This document shows positions 27,834 through 38,661 of a DNA stretch of 64,000 nt, piece after piece. Numbering within the stretch: the stretch's first letter is position 1; every line of letters starts with the position of its first letter. Origin of the DNA: Pseudomonas beijingensis (GTDB taxonomy: Bacteria > Pseudomonadota > Gammaproteobacteria > Pseudomonadales > Pseudomonadaceae); contig NZ_CP117425.1 in assembly GCF_030687295.1 (NCBI RefSeq), positions 372,001 through 436,000 of the forward strand, read 5' to 3'. The translations under genes were made by a program, and so were the position numbers. The notes under the pieces were generated by a model. The model was not told the DNA's origin. It was given only the letters and a program-made list of their open reading frames with translations, and did no database searches.

Positions 27834-29228
27834 ATGGATGACCACGGACGTAGCCTTTCCTCCAACCAGCCAATCCTCTATGTACTCGATACCAACGTAT
27901 TGATCCACGATCCAAACGCGCTCCTGAACTTCGAAGAACACCACGTTGCCATCCCGATGACCGTGCTTGAGGAGCTGGACAAGCTCAAGAGCGGACACCA
28001 CAGCGTTGCGGCCGAATGCCGGCAGGCGATCCGTCTGATCGACAAGACCTTGGGTGATGCCTCCCCGGAAGACGTTGAACTCGGCGTGCCGATCCAGCGC
28101 GGCAAGAGTGGTCCCAAGGGCCTGCTTTCGATCCTGATGAGCAAGCGCACCGAACCCAATCTGGTGCTGCCTGAACACCTGAACGACAACATCATCATCA
28201 ACCAGTTGATCGACCTGCACGCGCGCAACAAGGACCAGGCCGTGGTGTTGGTGACCAAAGACATCAACATGCGCCTCAAGGCCCGCGCCTGCGGGATCGC
28301 GGCGGAGGACTACAGCACTGACCAACTGGTCGACGACGTTTCGCTGTTGCCCAACGGCTACCACACCATGACCGGCTCATTCTGGGACCGTGTGAGCAAG
28401 GTCGAGACCCGCCAGGACCATGGTCGCACCTGGCACCAGGTGCAACTGATCGACAACCTGCCGGCCGTGCACATCAACGAGTTCATCATCGACGAACAAG
28501 GCTTCGTCGGCTGGATCAAGGAAATCCATGTCGACAAACTGCTGATCCTCGACCTGCACCAGGAACCGCTGCTGCACCAGGAAGCCTGGGGCCTCAAGCC
28601 TCGTGACATCTACCAGAGCCTGGCCCTGTTCGCCTTGCTCGACCCCGATATCCACCTGGTCAACCTGTCCGGCGCCGCCGGTTCCGGTAAGACCATCCTG
28701 GCCCTGGCCGCCGCCATCGAGCAGACCATGGTCAGCAAACGCTACCGGCGTATCATCGCCACCCGCAGCGTGCAGGGCCTGGACCAGGAAATCGGTTTCC
28801 TGCCCGGCACCGAGGCGGAAAAAATGGAGCCGTGGCTGGGGGCGATCACCGATAACCTCGAAGCCTTGCACATGGATGACGAAAGCACCCATGGCAGCGT
28901 CGACTACATCCTGAGCAAAGTGCCGTTGCAGTTCAAATCCCTTAACTACATTCGCGGGCGCAGCTTCCAGCAGAGCCTGATCCTGATCGACGAATGCCAG
29001 AACCTGACCCCGCACCAGATGAAAACCATCATCACCCGTGCCGGTGCCGGTTCCAAAGTGGTGTGCCTGGGTAACCTGGCGCAGATCGACACCCCTTACC
29101 TGTCCGCGACCAGCTCCGGGCTGACCTACCTGACCGAACGTTTCAAGGACTTCCCCAACGGGGTCCACATCACCCTGCAGGGCGTACCGCGCTCGATCCT
29201 GGCCGAATACGCCGAATCCCATCTGTAA
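27834..29228 (+). CDS. PIN-PhoH ATPase (PhoH2/YlaK type)
   Basis: The 464-residue protein joins an N-terminal PIN ribonuclease domain (acidic residues in YVLDTNVLIHDP, TVLEELDKL and VTKDINMRLKA, about residues 14-170) to a C-terminal PhoH P-loop ATPase. Walker A GAAGSGKT is at about 280-287 and the Walker B segment LILIDECQNL further on. PhoH2 proteins act as RNA helicase-ribonucleases. A strong terminator follows immediately. Unlike PhoH2 loci of mycobacteria I see no adjacent antitoxin-like gene. Confidence 0.93.
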   Translation: MDDHGRSLSSNQPILYVLDTNVLIHDPNALLNFEEHHVAIPMTVLEELDKLKSGHHSVAAECRQAIRLIDKTLGDASPEDVELGVPIQRGKSGPKGLLSILMSKRTEPNLVLPEHLNDNIIINQLIDLHARNKDQAVVLVTKDINMRLKARACGIAAEDYSTDQLVDDVSLLPNGYHTMTGSFWDRVSKVETRQDHGRTWHQVQLIDNLPAVHINEFIIDEQGFVGWIKEIHVDKLLILDLHQEPLLHQEAWGLKPRDIYQSLALFALLDPDIHLVNLSGAAGSGKTILALAAAIEQTMVSKRYRRIIATRSVQGLDQEIGFLPGTEAEKMEPWLGAITDNLEALHMDDESTHGSVDYILSKVPLQFKSLNYIRGRSFQQSLILIDECQNLTPHQMKTIITRAGAGSKVVCLGNLAQIDTPYLSATSSGLTYLTERFKDFPNGVHITLQGVPRSILAEYAESHL

Positions 29229-29240
29229 CTGACCATCACA

Positions 29241-29270
29241 ACCGGGCGACCTCAAGGTCGCCCGGTTTTT
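29241..29270 (+). terminator. Rho-independent terminator of phoH
   Basis: ACCGGGCGACC and GGTCGCCCGGT form an 11-base stem with a four-base loop, followed by TTTTT. Confidence 0.95.
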
Positions 29271-29292
29271 GGTGCCCGATAAATAACCCCCT

Positions 29293-29378
29293 GTGGGAGC
29301 GAGCTTGCTCGCGATCGCGGTGTGTCAGCCAAATATTTTTATCTGATACACCGCGATCGCGAGCAAGCTCGCTCCCAC
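29293..29378. repeat. REPIN
   Basis: A complete inverted REP pair between the phoH terminator and moaC. The arms extend into GCGATCGCGG/CCGCGATCGC. Confidence 0.93.
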
Positions 29379-29490
29379 AGGGTTTTTTGCGGTGACTTCC
29401 GAATCCAAGGCGCAAGTGGGTGCGACAATCAGCCCTGCCGGAATCTGACCCACAGGTTTACAATCGACACTCCCGATCAGGAGTAACCCT

Positions 29491-29964
29491 GTGCTGACTC
29501 ATCTCGATTCCCAAGGTCGCGCCAATATGGTCGACGTGACCGACAAGGCCGTGACCTTCCGTGAAGCCACGGCCGAGGCCTTTGTGCGCATGCTGCCCGA
29601 CACGCTGCAGATGATCGTCAGCGGCGGTCATCCCAAGGGCGATGTGTTCGCCGTCGCGCGCATTGCCGGCATCCAGGCTGCCAAGAAAACCAGTGACCTG
29701 ATTCCGCTCTGCCACCCGCTGCTGCTCACCGGCGTCAAGGTCGAGCTCAACGCCGAAGGCGAGGATCGGGTGCGCATCGTCGCCCGCTGCAAACTGTCGG
29801 GGCAGACCGGCGTGGAAATGGAAGCTCTCACCGCCGCCAGCGTCGCCGCGCTGACCATTTATGACATGTGCAAGGCCGTCGACCGTGGCATGACCATCGA
29901 AGGCGTGCGAGTGCTGGAGAAACTCGGCGGCAAGAGCGGCCATTTCCAGGCGGATGCGTCATGA
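29491..29964 (+). CDS. moaC: Cyclic pyranopterin monophosphate synthase
   Basis: MoaC forms cyclic pyranopterin monophosphate in molybdenum cofactor synthesis, after MoaA. The 157-residue product shows [28 protein letters not shown] and [14 protein letters not shown], all family signatures. It starts with GTG 29491, seven bases after AGGAG. The last codons overlap the moaD start (ATGA), so moaCDE is one operon. No moaA is in the window. Confidence 0.97.
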   Translation: MLTHLDSQGRANMVDVTDKAVTFREATAEAFVRMLPDTLQMIVSGGHPKGDVFAVARIAGIQAAKKTSDLIPLCHPLLLTGVKVELNAEGEDRVRIVARCKLSGQTGVEMEALTAASVAALTIYDMCKAVDRGMTIEGVRVLEKLGGKSGHFQADAS

Positions 29965-30203
29965 AGATTACCGTGAAGTTCTTTGCCCGTTACCGTGAAG
30001 CGCTTGGCGTGGATTCGCTCAAGGTAGAAGGTGATTTCGCCACAGTCGACGATGTGCGCGCACTGCTCGCCCAGCGGGACGGTGCCGAAGTGCTGAAGGA
30101 GCAAAACCTGATGTGCGCGCGCAACGAAGACCTGTGCCAGCTCGACGAACCGTTGGCGGACGGTGATGAAGTCGCGTTCTTCCCCACCGTGACCGGAGGC
30201 TGA
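29961..30203 (+). CDS. moaD: Molybdopterin synthase small (sulfur-carrier) subunit
   Basis: MoaD is a ubiquitin-like protein that carries the sulfur as a C-terminal thiocarboxylate. The 80-residue product starts [16 protein letters not shown] at ATG 29961 and ends in the essential double glycine (TVTGG). It overlaps moaC by four bases and is three bases from moaE. Confidence 0.97.
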   Translation: MKITVKFFARYREALGVDSLKVEGDFATVDDVRALLAQRDGAEVLKEQNLMCARNEDLCQLDEPLADGDEVAFFPTVTGG

Positions 30204-30206
30204 ACC

Positions 30207-30659
30207 ATGGCGATTCGTGTGCAGGTCGAACCGTTCGACGCAGGGGGCGAAGTCAATGCGATGCACGCGGCCAATGTCGGCGTGGGGGCGGTGGTGAGCT
30301 TTGTCGGCTACGTGCGTGATTTCAATGACGGCCTCGATGTGTCCGGGATGTTCCTGGAACATTACCCGGGCATGACCGAAAAAGCCCTGGGCAAGATCGC
30401 CACCGAGGCCGAGCAGCGCTGGCCGCTGCTCAAGCTGGAGGTGCTGCACCGTATCGGTGCGCTGGAACCGGGCGAGCCGATTGTCTTCGTCGCGGCCGCC
30501 AGTGCCCATCGCCAGGCGGCGTTCGACGCCTGCGCCTTTGTCATGGACTACCTCAAGACCCGTGCGCCGTTCTGGAAAAAGGAAAACACCGTCGACGGCC
30601 CGCGCTGGGTTGAAGGGCGGGACAGTGATCATGCGGCGGCGGATCGCTGGAAGCAGTAG
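30207..30659 (+). CDS. moaE: Molybdopterin synthase large (catalytic) subunit
   Basis: MoaE joins MoaD to convert cyclic pyranopterin monophosphate into molybdopterin. The 150-residue protein has GAVVSFVGYVRDFN, LEHYPGM, HRIGALEPGEPIVFVA and the catalytic lysine region KTRAPFWKKE. GGAGG at the end of moaD serves as its ribosome-binding site. Confidence 0.97.
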   Translation: MAIRVQVEPFDAGGEVNAMHAANVGVGAVVSFVGYVRDFNDGLDVSGMFLEHYPGMTEKALGKIATEAEQRWPLLKLEVLHRIGALEPGEPIVFVAAASAHRQAAFDACAFVMDYLKTRAPFWKKENTVDGPRWVEGRDSDHAAADRWKQ

Positions 30660-30693
30660 GCAGCCTCTTTGTTATTGGCGGCTGTCAGTCCGC

Positions 30694-30770
30694 CATCTCG
30701 AGCAAGCTCGCTCCCACACTGGATCTTTGTTGTACCCGGATCCCCTGTGGGAGCGAGCTTGCTCGCGATA
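30694..30770. repeat. Outward-facing REP doublet
   Basis: Two REP units in the reverse arrangement to a REPIN: a right arm ending at 30717, then a linker starting ACTGGATCT and ending CGGATCCCCT, then a left arm from 30747. It is placed between moaE and the binding-protein gene. Confidence 0.88.
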
Positions 30771-30825
30771 AGGCCATCAACCTCCCATCACATTCCCCTG
30801 CCTACCGATTGACGATATGTACATT

Positions 30826-30843
30826 AAAGTCCAGTATGGATTT
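30826..30843. promoter_or_regulatory. Candidate operator shared with dauB
   Basis: AAAGTCCAGTATGGATTT lies 66 bases before the binding-protein start. It matches the dauB upstream palindrome (AAAGTCCATAATGGAC read toward dauB) at nearly every position. A possible -35 (TTGACG, 30809-30814) is adjacent. DauR binding is inference. Confidence 0.55.
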
Positions 30844-30908
30844 ATAAGTACAAATCAGCTGCGCCCACCTTTCTCTGCCAAACCAACAACAACCCGCGAG
30901 AGAACATC

Positions 30909-31685
30909 ATGAGCAAATTCCCCCTCATCCCCGGCCTGGCCTTGAGTCTGTTGGCCTCCAGCAGCCTGTTCGCCGCAGAGAAAATCCTGCGCATCGGCAT
31001 CGAAGCGGCTTATCCGCCGTTTGCTTCCAAGACTTCGGAAGGGAAGATCGAAGGGTTCGACTACGACATCGGCAATGCCCTGTGCGCGCAGATGCAGGTC
31101 AAGTGCGAATGGATCGAGAGTGAGTTCGACGGGCTGATCCCCTCGCTGAAGGTGAAGAAGATCGACCTGGCGTTGTCGTCCATGACCATCACCGAAGAAC
31201 GCAAGAAGTCGGTGGATTTCACCCACAAGTACTACTTCACCTCATCGCGCCTAGTCATGAAGGAAGGAGCGGTGGTCGATGACCAGTACGCCAGCCTCAA
31301 GGGCAAGACCGTGGGCGTGCAGCGAGCCACCACCACTGACCGCTACGCCACTGAAGTGCTCGAACCCAAGGGTGTGATCGTCAAGCGCTACAGCAACAAC
31401 GAAGAAATCTACATGGACCTGGCATCCGGTCGCCTGGACGCGATTTTCGCCGACACCATCCCGCTGGAAGACTTCCTGTCGATGCCTCGCGGTAAGGGCT
31501 ATGCGTTTGTCGGCCCCGAGCTTAAGGACCCGAAATATGTGGGTGAGGGCGCTGGTATTGCGGTGCGCAAAGGCAATACCCAATTGGTGGCGGACTTGAA
31601 CAAGGCCATCGATGGGATTCGGGCCAATGGGGAGTATCAGAAGATCCAGGCCAAGTATTTCAAGTCAGACATCTACGGCGACTGA
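30909..31685 (+). CDS. Periplasmic basic amino-acid-binding protein of an ABC transporter
   Basis: The 258-residue product has a signal peptide ending near SSLFAAE and the SBP_bac_3 fold: [49 protein letters not shown] and [15 protein letters not shown]. It is closest in pattern to the lysine/arginine/ornithine binding proteins. No permease or ATPase lies next to it, so it is an orphan binding subunit that must use a transporter encoded elsewhere. Its place beside dauBAR and the shared upstream palindrome point to arginine uptake, possibly D-arginine. Confidence 0.9.
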   Translation: MSKFPLIPGLALSLLASSSLFAAEKILRIGIEAAYPPFASKTSEGKIEGFDYDIGNALCAQMQVKCEWIESEFDGLIPSLKVKKIDLALSSMTITEERKKSVDFTHKYYFTSSRLVMKEGAVVDDQYASLKGKTVGVQRATTTDRYATEVLEPKGVIVKRYSNNEEIYMDLASGRLDAIFADTIPLEDFLSMPRGKGYAFVGPELKDPKYVGEGAGIAVRKGNTQLVADLNKAIDGIRANGEYQKIQAKYFKSDIYGD

Positions 31686-31693
31686 TACATCGC

Positions 31694-31788
31694 CTTCGCG
31701 AGCAAGCTCGCTCCCACATTGGATCTCATAGAACACAAATAGTGTGTTCTACACGGATCCCCTGTGGGAGCGAGCTTGCTCGCGATGA
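31694..31788. repeat. Outward-facing REP doublet with internal palindrome
   Basis: This has the same arrangement as the doublet at 30694: an arm ending at 31717, a linker starting ATTGGATCT and ending CGGATCCCCT, and an arm from 31764. The linker also carries TAGAACAC/GTGTTCTA, which may act as a hairpin between the convergent genes. Confidence 0.88.
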
Positions 31789-31812
31789 GGCCAGGCCAGG
31801 CAAACCAAAACC

Positions 31813-32439
31813 TCAGCCCTTCAGTTCCTTCAAATGCTTGTACACCGTCGCCCGCCCCATGTTCAGCACATTGGCCACATAGTTGGACGCGCTCTTGCCC
31901 TTGAACGCGCCTTCGGCATGCAGCGCCAGCACCAACTCGCGTTTGTGATCGCGGGTCAACAGGTTCAGGCTCAGCTGGCGTTCGCGCATCCAGGCGTGCA
32001 GGAAGGTGTTGATTCGCTCCTGCCAGTCATCGCGAAACAGTGAATCCGGCTGGGGAATCAACTTGCCCGGCGACAGGAACAAATCCAATGCGGCCTTGGC
32101 ATTTTCGAACAACGAAATATTCAGGTTGATGCACAGCACTGCCAGCGGATGACCGTTGGCGTCGCGCAGCACGCTGCTGAGGCTGCGAATCTTCTGTCCG
32201 TCCCAGTTCAGTTTTTCGTACGGCCCGATGTTCCGTTCGCTGACGTCCTCACTGAGCATGTCTTCCAGGGACGAGTCATCGCCAATCTCGCGCTTGGACA
32301 GGTTATTGGCGATGTAGTCGACTTTCTGGCTGCGCAGGTCGTGCAGCACCACTTCGGCGTGGGGGTAGAACAGCGTGGCGATAGCGTCGGCGATGGTGCG
32401 GAAGTTTTCCAGTGCAGGATCGGGTGGCGAAGCGGTCAT
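31813..32439 (-). CDS. dauR: YheO-like PAS/HTH regulator of D-arginine use
   Basis: DauR represses the dauBAR operon in P. aeruginosa and is relieved by 2-ketoarginine. The 208-residue protein has an N-terminal YheO-like PAS domain (LFYPHAEVVLHDLRSQKV, about 15-125) and a C-terminal HTH (GRATVYKHLKELKG). ATG 32439 has GGAG 7 bases upstream. It is the last gene of dauB-dauA-dauR, which matches the known order. Confidence 0.88.
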   Translation of the reverse strand: MTASPPDPALENFRTIADAIATLFYPHAEVVLHDLRSQKVDYIANNLSKREIGDDSSLEDMLSEDVSERNIGPYEKLNWDGQKIRSLSSVLRDANGHPLAVLCINLNISLFENAKAALDLFLSPGKLIPQPDSLFRDDWQERINTFLHAWMRERQLSLNLLTRDHKRELVLALHAEGAFKGKSASNYVANVLNMGRATVYKHLKELKG

Positions 32440-32526
32440 GACAGGGCTCCAGGCAGCGTCAGCGCCCCGTGGAACAGGGGCGCGGGGAGTGTGCCGCAAT
32501 CGTGGCGATGCGTCACCTCGGTTGGC

Positions 32527-33785
<1,259 letters not shown>

Positions 33786-33802
33786 AAGAGAATCGGGGGA
33801 TG

Positions 33803-34750
33803 TCAGTTGTGAAGTCGATACAGGGCATTCGCCAGCGCAACATCCTCCAGCCCCAGGCCGATGGAGCGGAAGAACACATGGCGTTGGTAGTCGGGACGCG
33901 CCACGTGTTCGCTGAGCAATTCAGGCAAGTCACCGACGATGCGCGACGCCTCCCAGCCGTGCTGTTCGCTGGCGATGAGCATTTCACCGGCCGAGCCCGA
34001 GGTGGTCTGACGATAGTCGCAGAACACGTCCATGTCGTTGAGGCGCTGGGGCGGTATTTCGTGGGCACGTGGGGCGTTGGTGCTGATGGAAGTGATCAGT
34101 GCCGGTTTGCCCAGGGTCTGCGGGTCAAAGACGGCGTTGGCGGACGAGGTGCAGAGCATCACCACGTCGGCATCGTGCAGCGCCGCTTCAAGGCTGTCGG
34201 CGATTTGCAGGCGAGGGTCCAGGTCGGTGATGGAGGCAAGTTCTTGTGCCGACTTGGCCTTCAGGCCTGGCGAATAGAGGCTGATAGCTTGCCAGTCCCG
34301 CAGGTCCTTGACGTAGTGCACGTGCGCCCGGGCCACCGCGCCGCTGCCGATGACCGCCAGGCGCCTGGCGTTGTCCGGTGCAAGGGCATCGACGGCGACG
34401 GCGGTGGTCGCGGCGGTACGGGCAGTGGTCAGCTCGGCGGCATCGCACAGCAGCAGCGGCTGGCCGGTCTGCATCGACATCAGCAAGGTCCAGGCGGTCA
34501 CTAATGGGCCTTGCTCGCGCACGATATAGGGCGAGGTCTTGACCCCGTAGACCTGGTCTTCGGCCAGCACGCCCAAGTAGTTGATGAAGTCCCCGGCGCC
34601 TTGGGGAAACGCCACCCATTGCTGGGGCGGCTGCACCGCTTGCCCGGCTGCGAGATCACGGAACAGCTTGCGCAGGATGTGCGGCACGTCGATTTGCCCA
34701 AGCAGTTCGCGGGCCTGGGCTTGGGTCATCACAAAGGGCGTGTTGGGCAT
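33803..34750 (-). CDS. dauB: NAD(P)H-dependent L-arginine dehydrogenase (ornithine cyclodeaminase family)
   Basis: DauB reduces 2-ketoarginine with ammonia to L-arginine, completing the racemisation begun by DauA. The 315-residue protein belongs to the ornithine cyclodeaminase/mu-crystallin family, with the Rossmann motif GSGAVARAHVHYV and the segments FINYLGVLAEDQVYGVKTS and ARTAATTAVAVDAL. It is first in the operon, below the palindrome at 34781-34793. Without context it would be called a generic cyclodeaminase; the dauA and dauR neighbours decide the name. Confidence 0.88.
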   Translation of the reverse strand: MPNTPFVMTQAQARELLGQIDVPHILRKLFRDLAAGQAVQPPQQWVAFPQGAGDFINYLGVLAEDQVYGVKTSPYIVREQGPLVTAWTLLMSMQTGQPLLLCDAAELTTARTAATTAVAVDALAPDNARRLAVIGSGAVARAHVHYVKDLRDWQAISLYSPGLKAKSAQELASITDLDPRLQIADSLEAALHDADVVMLCTSSANAVFDPQTLGKPALITSISTNAPRAHEIPPQRLNDMDVFCDYRQTTSGSAGEMLIASEQHGWEASRIVGDLPELLSEHVARPDYQRHVFFRSIGLGLEDVALANALYRLHN

Positions 34751-34777
34751 GGAGGCTCCGGGTGCTTAATAAACTAA

Positions 34778-34796
34778 TTTGTCCATTATGGACTTT
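34778..34796. promoter_or_regulatory. Candidate DauR operator at dauB
   Basis: GTCCAT, one base, ATGGAC (34781-34793) is a perfect palindrome 31 bases before the dauB start, flanked by TTT on both sides. A closely matching site lies upstream of the binding-protein gene (30826-30843). Confidence 0.6.
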
Positions 34797-34823
34797 TAGT
34801 TTTGTTGAGCAATATCCCGGGGC

Positions 34824-34858
34824 AAAAAAAAGCGCAGCCGGTCCTGGCTGCGCTTTTT
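34824..34858 (-). terminator. Rho-independent terminator of rhlB
   Basis: AGCGCAGCC and GGCTGCGCT form the stem. Reading the minus strand it ends in a run of eight T (A-run on the plus strand); the other direction also has five T. Confidence 0.93.
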
Positions 34859-34873
34859 GCTCTGTGGCGACGG

Positions 34874-36337
34874 TTAAGGGCGCTTGCGCTCGACCGGTCG
34901 CAACAGGTGGGTCGGAGGCATTTCACAACTGATCTTGCGACCCAGCAACGCCTCGATCGACGGCAGCTGGTAGGAGTCATCTTCACCGGCGAAGCTGATC
35001 GAAACCCCAGCGGCCCCGGCACGACCCGTACGGCCGATACGGTGCACGTAGTCGTCCGGGACTTCCGGCAGGGTGAAGTTGATCACGTGGCTGATGCCGT
35101 CGATGTGGATACCACGACCGGCCACGTCGGTGGCAACCAGCACGCGGATCTTGCCCTCGCGGAAACCTTCGAGGGTCTTGATGCGCTTGTGCTGGGGCAC
35201 GTCGCCCGAAAGCTGGGCGGCGTTGACGCCATCGCGCACCAGGCGTTCTTCGATGCGCCGCACTTCGTCCTTGCGGTTGGCGAACACCATCACGCGCTCC
35301 CAACCGTTGTCGTTGACCAGGTTGTAGAGCAGCTTGTATTTGTCGGCACCGGCGACTGCGTAGATGTGTTGCTCGACGTTTTCGCTGGCGACGTTCTCGG
35401 CTTCGATCTCGACGATGGCCGGGTCGGTGGTCCACTGCTTCGCCAGGTTCATCACGTCTTCGGTGAAGGTGGCGGAGAACAGCAGGGTCTGGCGTTCGCT
35501 TTTCGGTGGGGTCTGGCGAATGATCTGGCGCACTTGCGGAATGAAGCCCATGTCGAGCATGCGGTCGGCTTCGTCCAGCACCATCACTTCGACCATATCC
35601 AAGTGCACGTCGCCGCGCTGGTTGAAGTCCAGCAGGCGGCCCGGCGTGGCGACCAGGATGTCGCAATGGCGGGCTTCGAGGTGCTTGAGCTGCTTGTCGA
35701 AATCCATGCCACCCACGAACGTCATGACATTCAGGCCGGTGTACTTGGTCAGGTCGGCGGCGTCCTTGGCGATCTGCACCACCAGCTCGCGGGTCGGCGC
35801 GATGATCAGCGCCCGCGGTTCGCCCATGTAGCGTTCCTTGGGCGGTGGGGTCTGCAGCAATTGGGTGATGATGGAGATCAGGAACGCGGCGGTCTTGCCG
35901 GTGCCGGTCTGGGCGCGACCGATGGCGTCTTTGCCGGCGAGGGTGTAGCCCAACACCTGCGCCTGGATCGGCGTGCAATACGGGAAACCCAGGTCCTGGA
36001 TGGCATGCATCAGTTCCGGGGCGAGCTTGAAGTCGTGGAAGCGCGTCTTGCCTTCCTGGGGTTCTACGGCGAAGTCCTCGAGTTTCCAGGCGACGACCGG
36101 CGGTTTCGGTGCGCGTTCGCGGCGCGGCCGGGGGGCTTCGTTGCGTGGTGTCTCGGGCTCGGGGGGCGTAACAGGCTGGGCGACGGGTTCTTGTTTCGCC
36201 TGTGCAACGGGGGCCGCCCGGCGCGGTTGTTGCGCATCGGTACGGCTCGGGCCGTGGGTCGGCGCAGGGGAGCCAGGCGCGAGTTGCTCGGCCTCGCTTT
36301 TACCGAACATCTTCTTGAGTGCTTTGAGCACGGTCAT
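34874..36337 (-). CDS. rhlB: DEAD-box ATP-dependent RNA helicase RhlB
   Basis: RhlB unwinds structured RNA and works with the degradosome. The 487-residue protein has all helicase motifs: Q-motif [10 protein letters not shown], Walker [22 protein letters not shown] in [16 protein letters not shown], and [10 protein letters not shown]. The C-terminal [19 protein letters not shown] follows RhlB rather than RhlE. It has an N-terminal extension of about 80 residues rich in Pro, Gln, Ala and Arg, and lacks the long basic C-terminal tail of the E. coli protein, so contacts with RNA or partners may use the N-terminus. Confidence 0.9.
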   Translation of the reverse strand: MTVLKALKKMFGKSEAEQLAPGSPAPTHGPSRTDAQQPRRAAPVAQAKQEPVAQPVTPPEPETPRNEAPRPRRERAPKPPVVAWKLEDFAVEPQEGKTRFHDFKLAPELMHAIQDLGFPYCTPIQAQVLGYTLAGKDAIGRAQTGTGKTAAFLISIITQLLQTPPPKERYMGEPRALIIAPTRELVVQIAKDAADLTKYTGLNVMTFVGGMDFDKQLKHLEARHCDILVATPGRLLDFNQRGDVHLDMVEVMVLDEADRMLDMGFIPQVRQIIRQTPPKSERQTLLFSATFTEDVMNLAKQWTTDPAIVEIEAENVASENVEQHIYAVAGADKYKLLYNLVNDNGWERVMVFANRKDEVRRIEERLVRDGVNAAQLSGDVPQHKRIKTLEGFREGKIRVLVATDVAGRGIHIDGISHVINFTLPEVPDDYVHRIGRTGRAGAAGVSISFAGEDDSYQLPSIEALLGRKISCEMPPTHLLRPVERKRP

Positions 36338-36435
36338 CTCATCGATTGGTTAAGGAATGTACGCCGGCCAGTGTAATGCAAGAAACGGGCGCGGCGTAGT
36401 GGGATCGTCAAAGGACCGGCGTGGCGATTGGCCGC

Positions 36436-37564
<1,129 letters not shown>

Positions 37565-38596
37565 ATGAAGTTACTGAAATCCACCCTGGCAGTCGTGACT
37601 GCAGCAGCAGTACTCGGCGTCAGTGGGTTCGCTCAGGCGGGTGCAACCCTGGATGCCGTACAGAAGAAAGGTTTTGTGCAGTGTGGTGTGAGTGATGGCC
37701 TGCCGGGTTTCTCGGTGCCTGATTCCACCGGCAAGATTCAGGGTATCGACGCCGACTTCTGTCGCGCCGTGGCCGCTGCCGTATTCGGCGATGCGACCAA
37801 GGTCAAATTCAGCCAATTGAATGCCAAGGAGCGTTTCACCGCGCTGCAGTCCGGCGAAATCGACATCCTGTCACGCAACACCACCATGACCAGCTCCCGT
37901 GATGCCGGCATGGGCTTGGTGTTCCCAGGCTTCATTACCTACTACGACGGCATCGGCTTCCTGGTCAACAACAAGTTGGGCGTCAAAAGCGCCAAGGAAC
38001 TGGACGGCGCAACCATCTGCATCCAGGCCGGTACCACCACCGAACTGAACGTCTCCGACTACTTCCGCGGCAATGGCCTGAAGTACACCCCCATCACTTT
38101 CGACACTTCCGATGAAAGCGCCAAGTCGCTGGAATCCGGTCGCTGCGATGTGCTGACCTCCGACAAGTCCCAGCTGTTCGCCCAGCGCAGCAAGCTGGCT
38201 TCGCCGAAGGACTACGTGGTTCTGCCAGAAACCATTTCCAAGGAGCCACTGGGCCCGGTCGTGCGTAATGGCGACGAAGAGTGGTCGAAAATAGTGCGCT
38301 GGACTGGCTATGCCATGCTCAATACTGAAGAAGCCGGCATCACTTCGAAAAACGTCGAAGCCGAAGCCAAGTCCACCAAGAACCCGGACGTCGCCCGTAT
38401 GCTCGGCGCTGACGGTGAATACGGCAAGGACCTGAAGCTGCCGAAAGACTGGGTCGTGCAGATCGTCAAGCAAGTCGGCAACTACGGTGAAGTGTTCGAG
38501 CGCAACCTCGGCAAGGGTACTCCGCTGGAAATCGATCGCGGGCTGAACGCTCTGTGGAACGCTGGCGGCATTCAATACGCACCACCAGTGCGCTGA
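37565..38596 (+). CDS. aapJ: General L-amino acid ABC transporter, periplasmic binding protein
   Basis: AapJ captures a broad range of L-amino acids in the periplasm. The 343-residue product has a signal peptide ending near GFAQAGATL and the AapJ-type sequence VQCGVSDGLPGFSVPD, LNAKERFTALQSGEIDILSRNT, and WAGNNGGIQYA-like end (NAGGIQYAPPVR). GGAGG precedes ATG 37565. It is first of aapJQMP, and a strong hairpin follows it, which commonly sets the binding protein in excess over the permeases. Confidence 0.95.
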   Translation: MKLLKSTLAVVTAAAVLGVSGFAQAGATLDAVQKKGFVQCGVSDGLPGFSVPDSTGKIQGIDADFCRAVAAAVFGDATKVKFSQLNAKERFTALQSGEIDILSRNTTMTSSRDAGMGLVFPGFITYYDGIGFLVNNKLGVKSAKELDGATICIQAGTTTELNVSDYFRGNGLKYTPITFDTSDESAKSLESGRCDVLTSDKSQLFAQRSKLASPKDYVVLPETISKEPLGPVVRNGDEEWSKIVRWTGYAMLNTEEAGITSKNVEAEAKSTKNPDVARMLGADGEYGKDLKLPKDWVVQIVKQVGNYGEVFERNLGKGTPLEIDRGLNALWNAGGIQYAPPVR

Positions 38597-38603
38597 TGGT
38601 TCT

Positions 38604-38632
38604 ATCACCCGGTGGGCCAACCACCGGGTGAT
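38604..38632 (+). promoter_or_regulatory. Intercistronic hairpin aapJ-aapQ
   Basis: ATCACCCGGTGG and CCACCGGGTGAT form a perfect 12-base stem with a five-base loop and no T-run. It probably protects aapJ mRNA or limits read-through into aapQ. Confidence 0.75.
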
Positions 38633-38661
38633 GTTCTGTTCCATTCCTTGCGGGGCACTTC

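Noticed and set aside
27673..27915. Minus-strand frame of 80 codons antisense to the start of phoH
   Set aside because: The C-terminal half looks protein-like, but there is no ribosome-binding site and it overlaps the PIN domain coding sequence. It was not strong enough to call.
33803..34750. Ornithine cyclodeaminase (proline synthesis) as the function
   Set aside because: The family match is the same, but the operon with dauA and dauR indicates the 2-ketoarginine reductase DauB.
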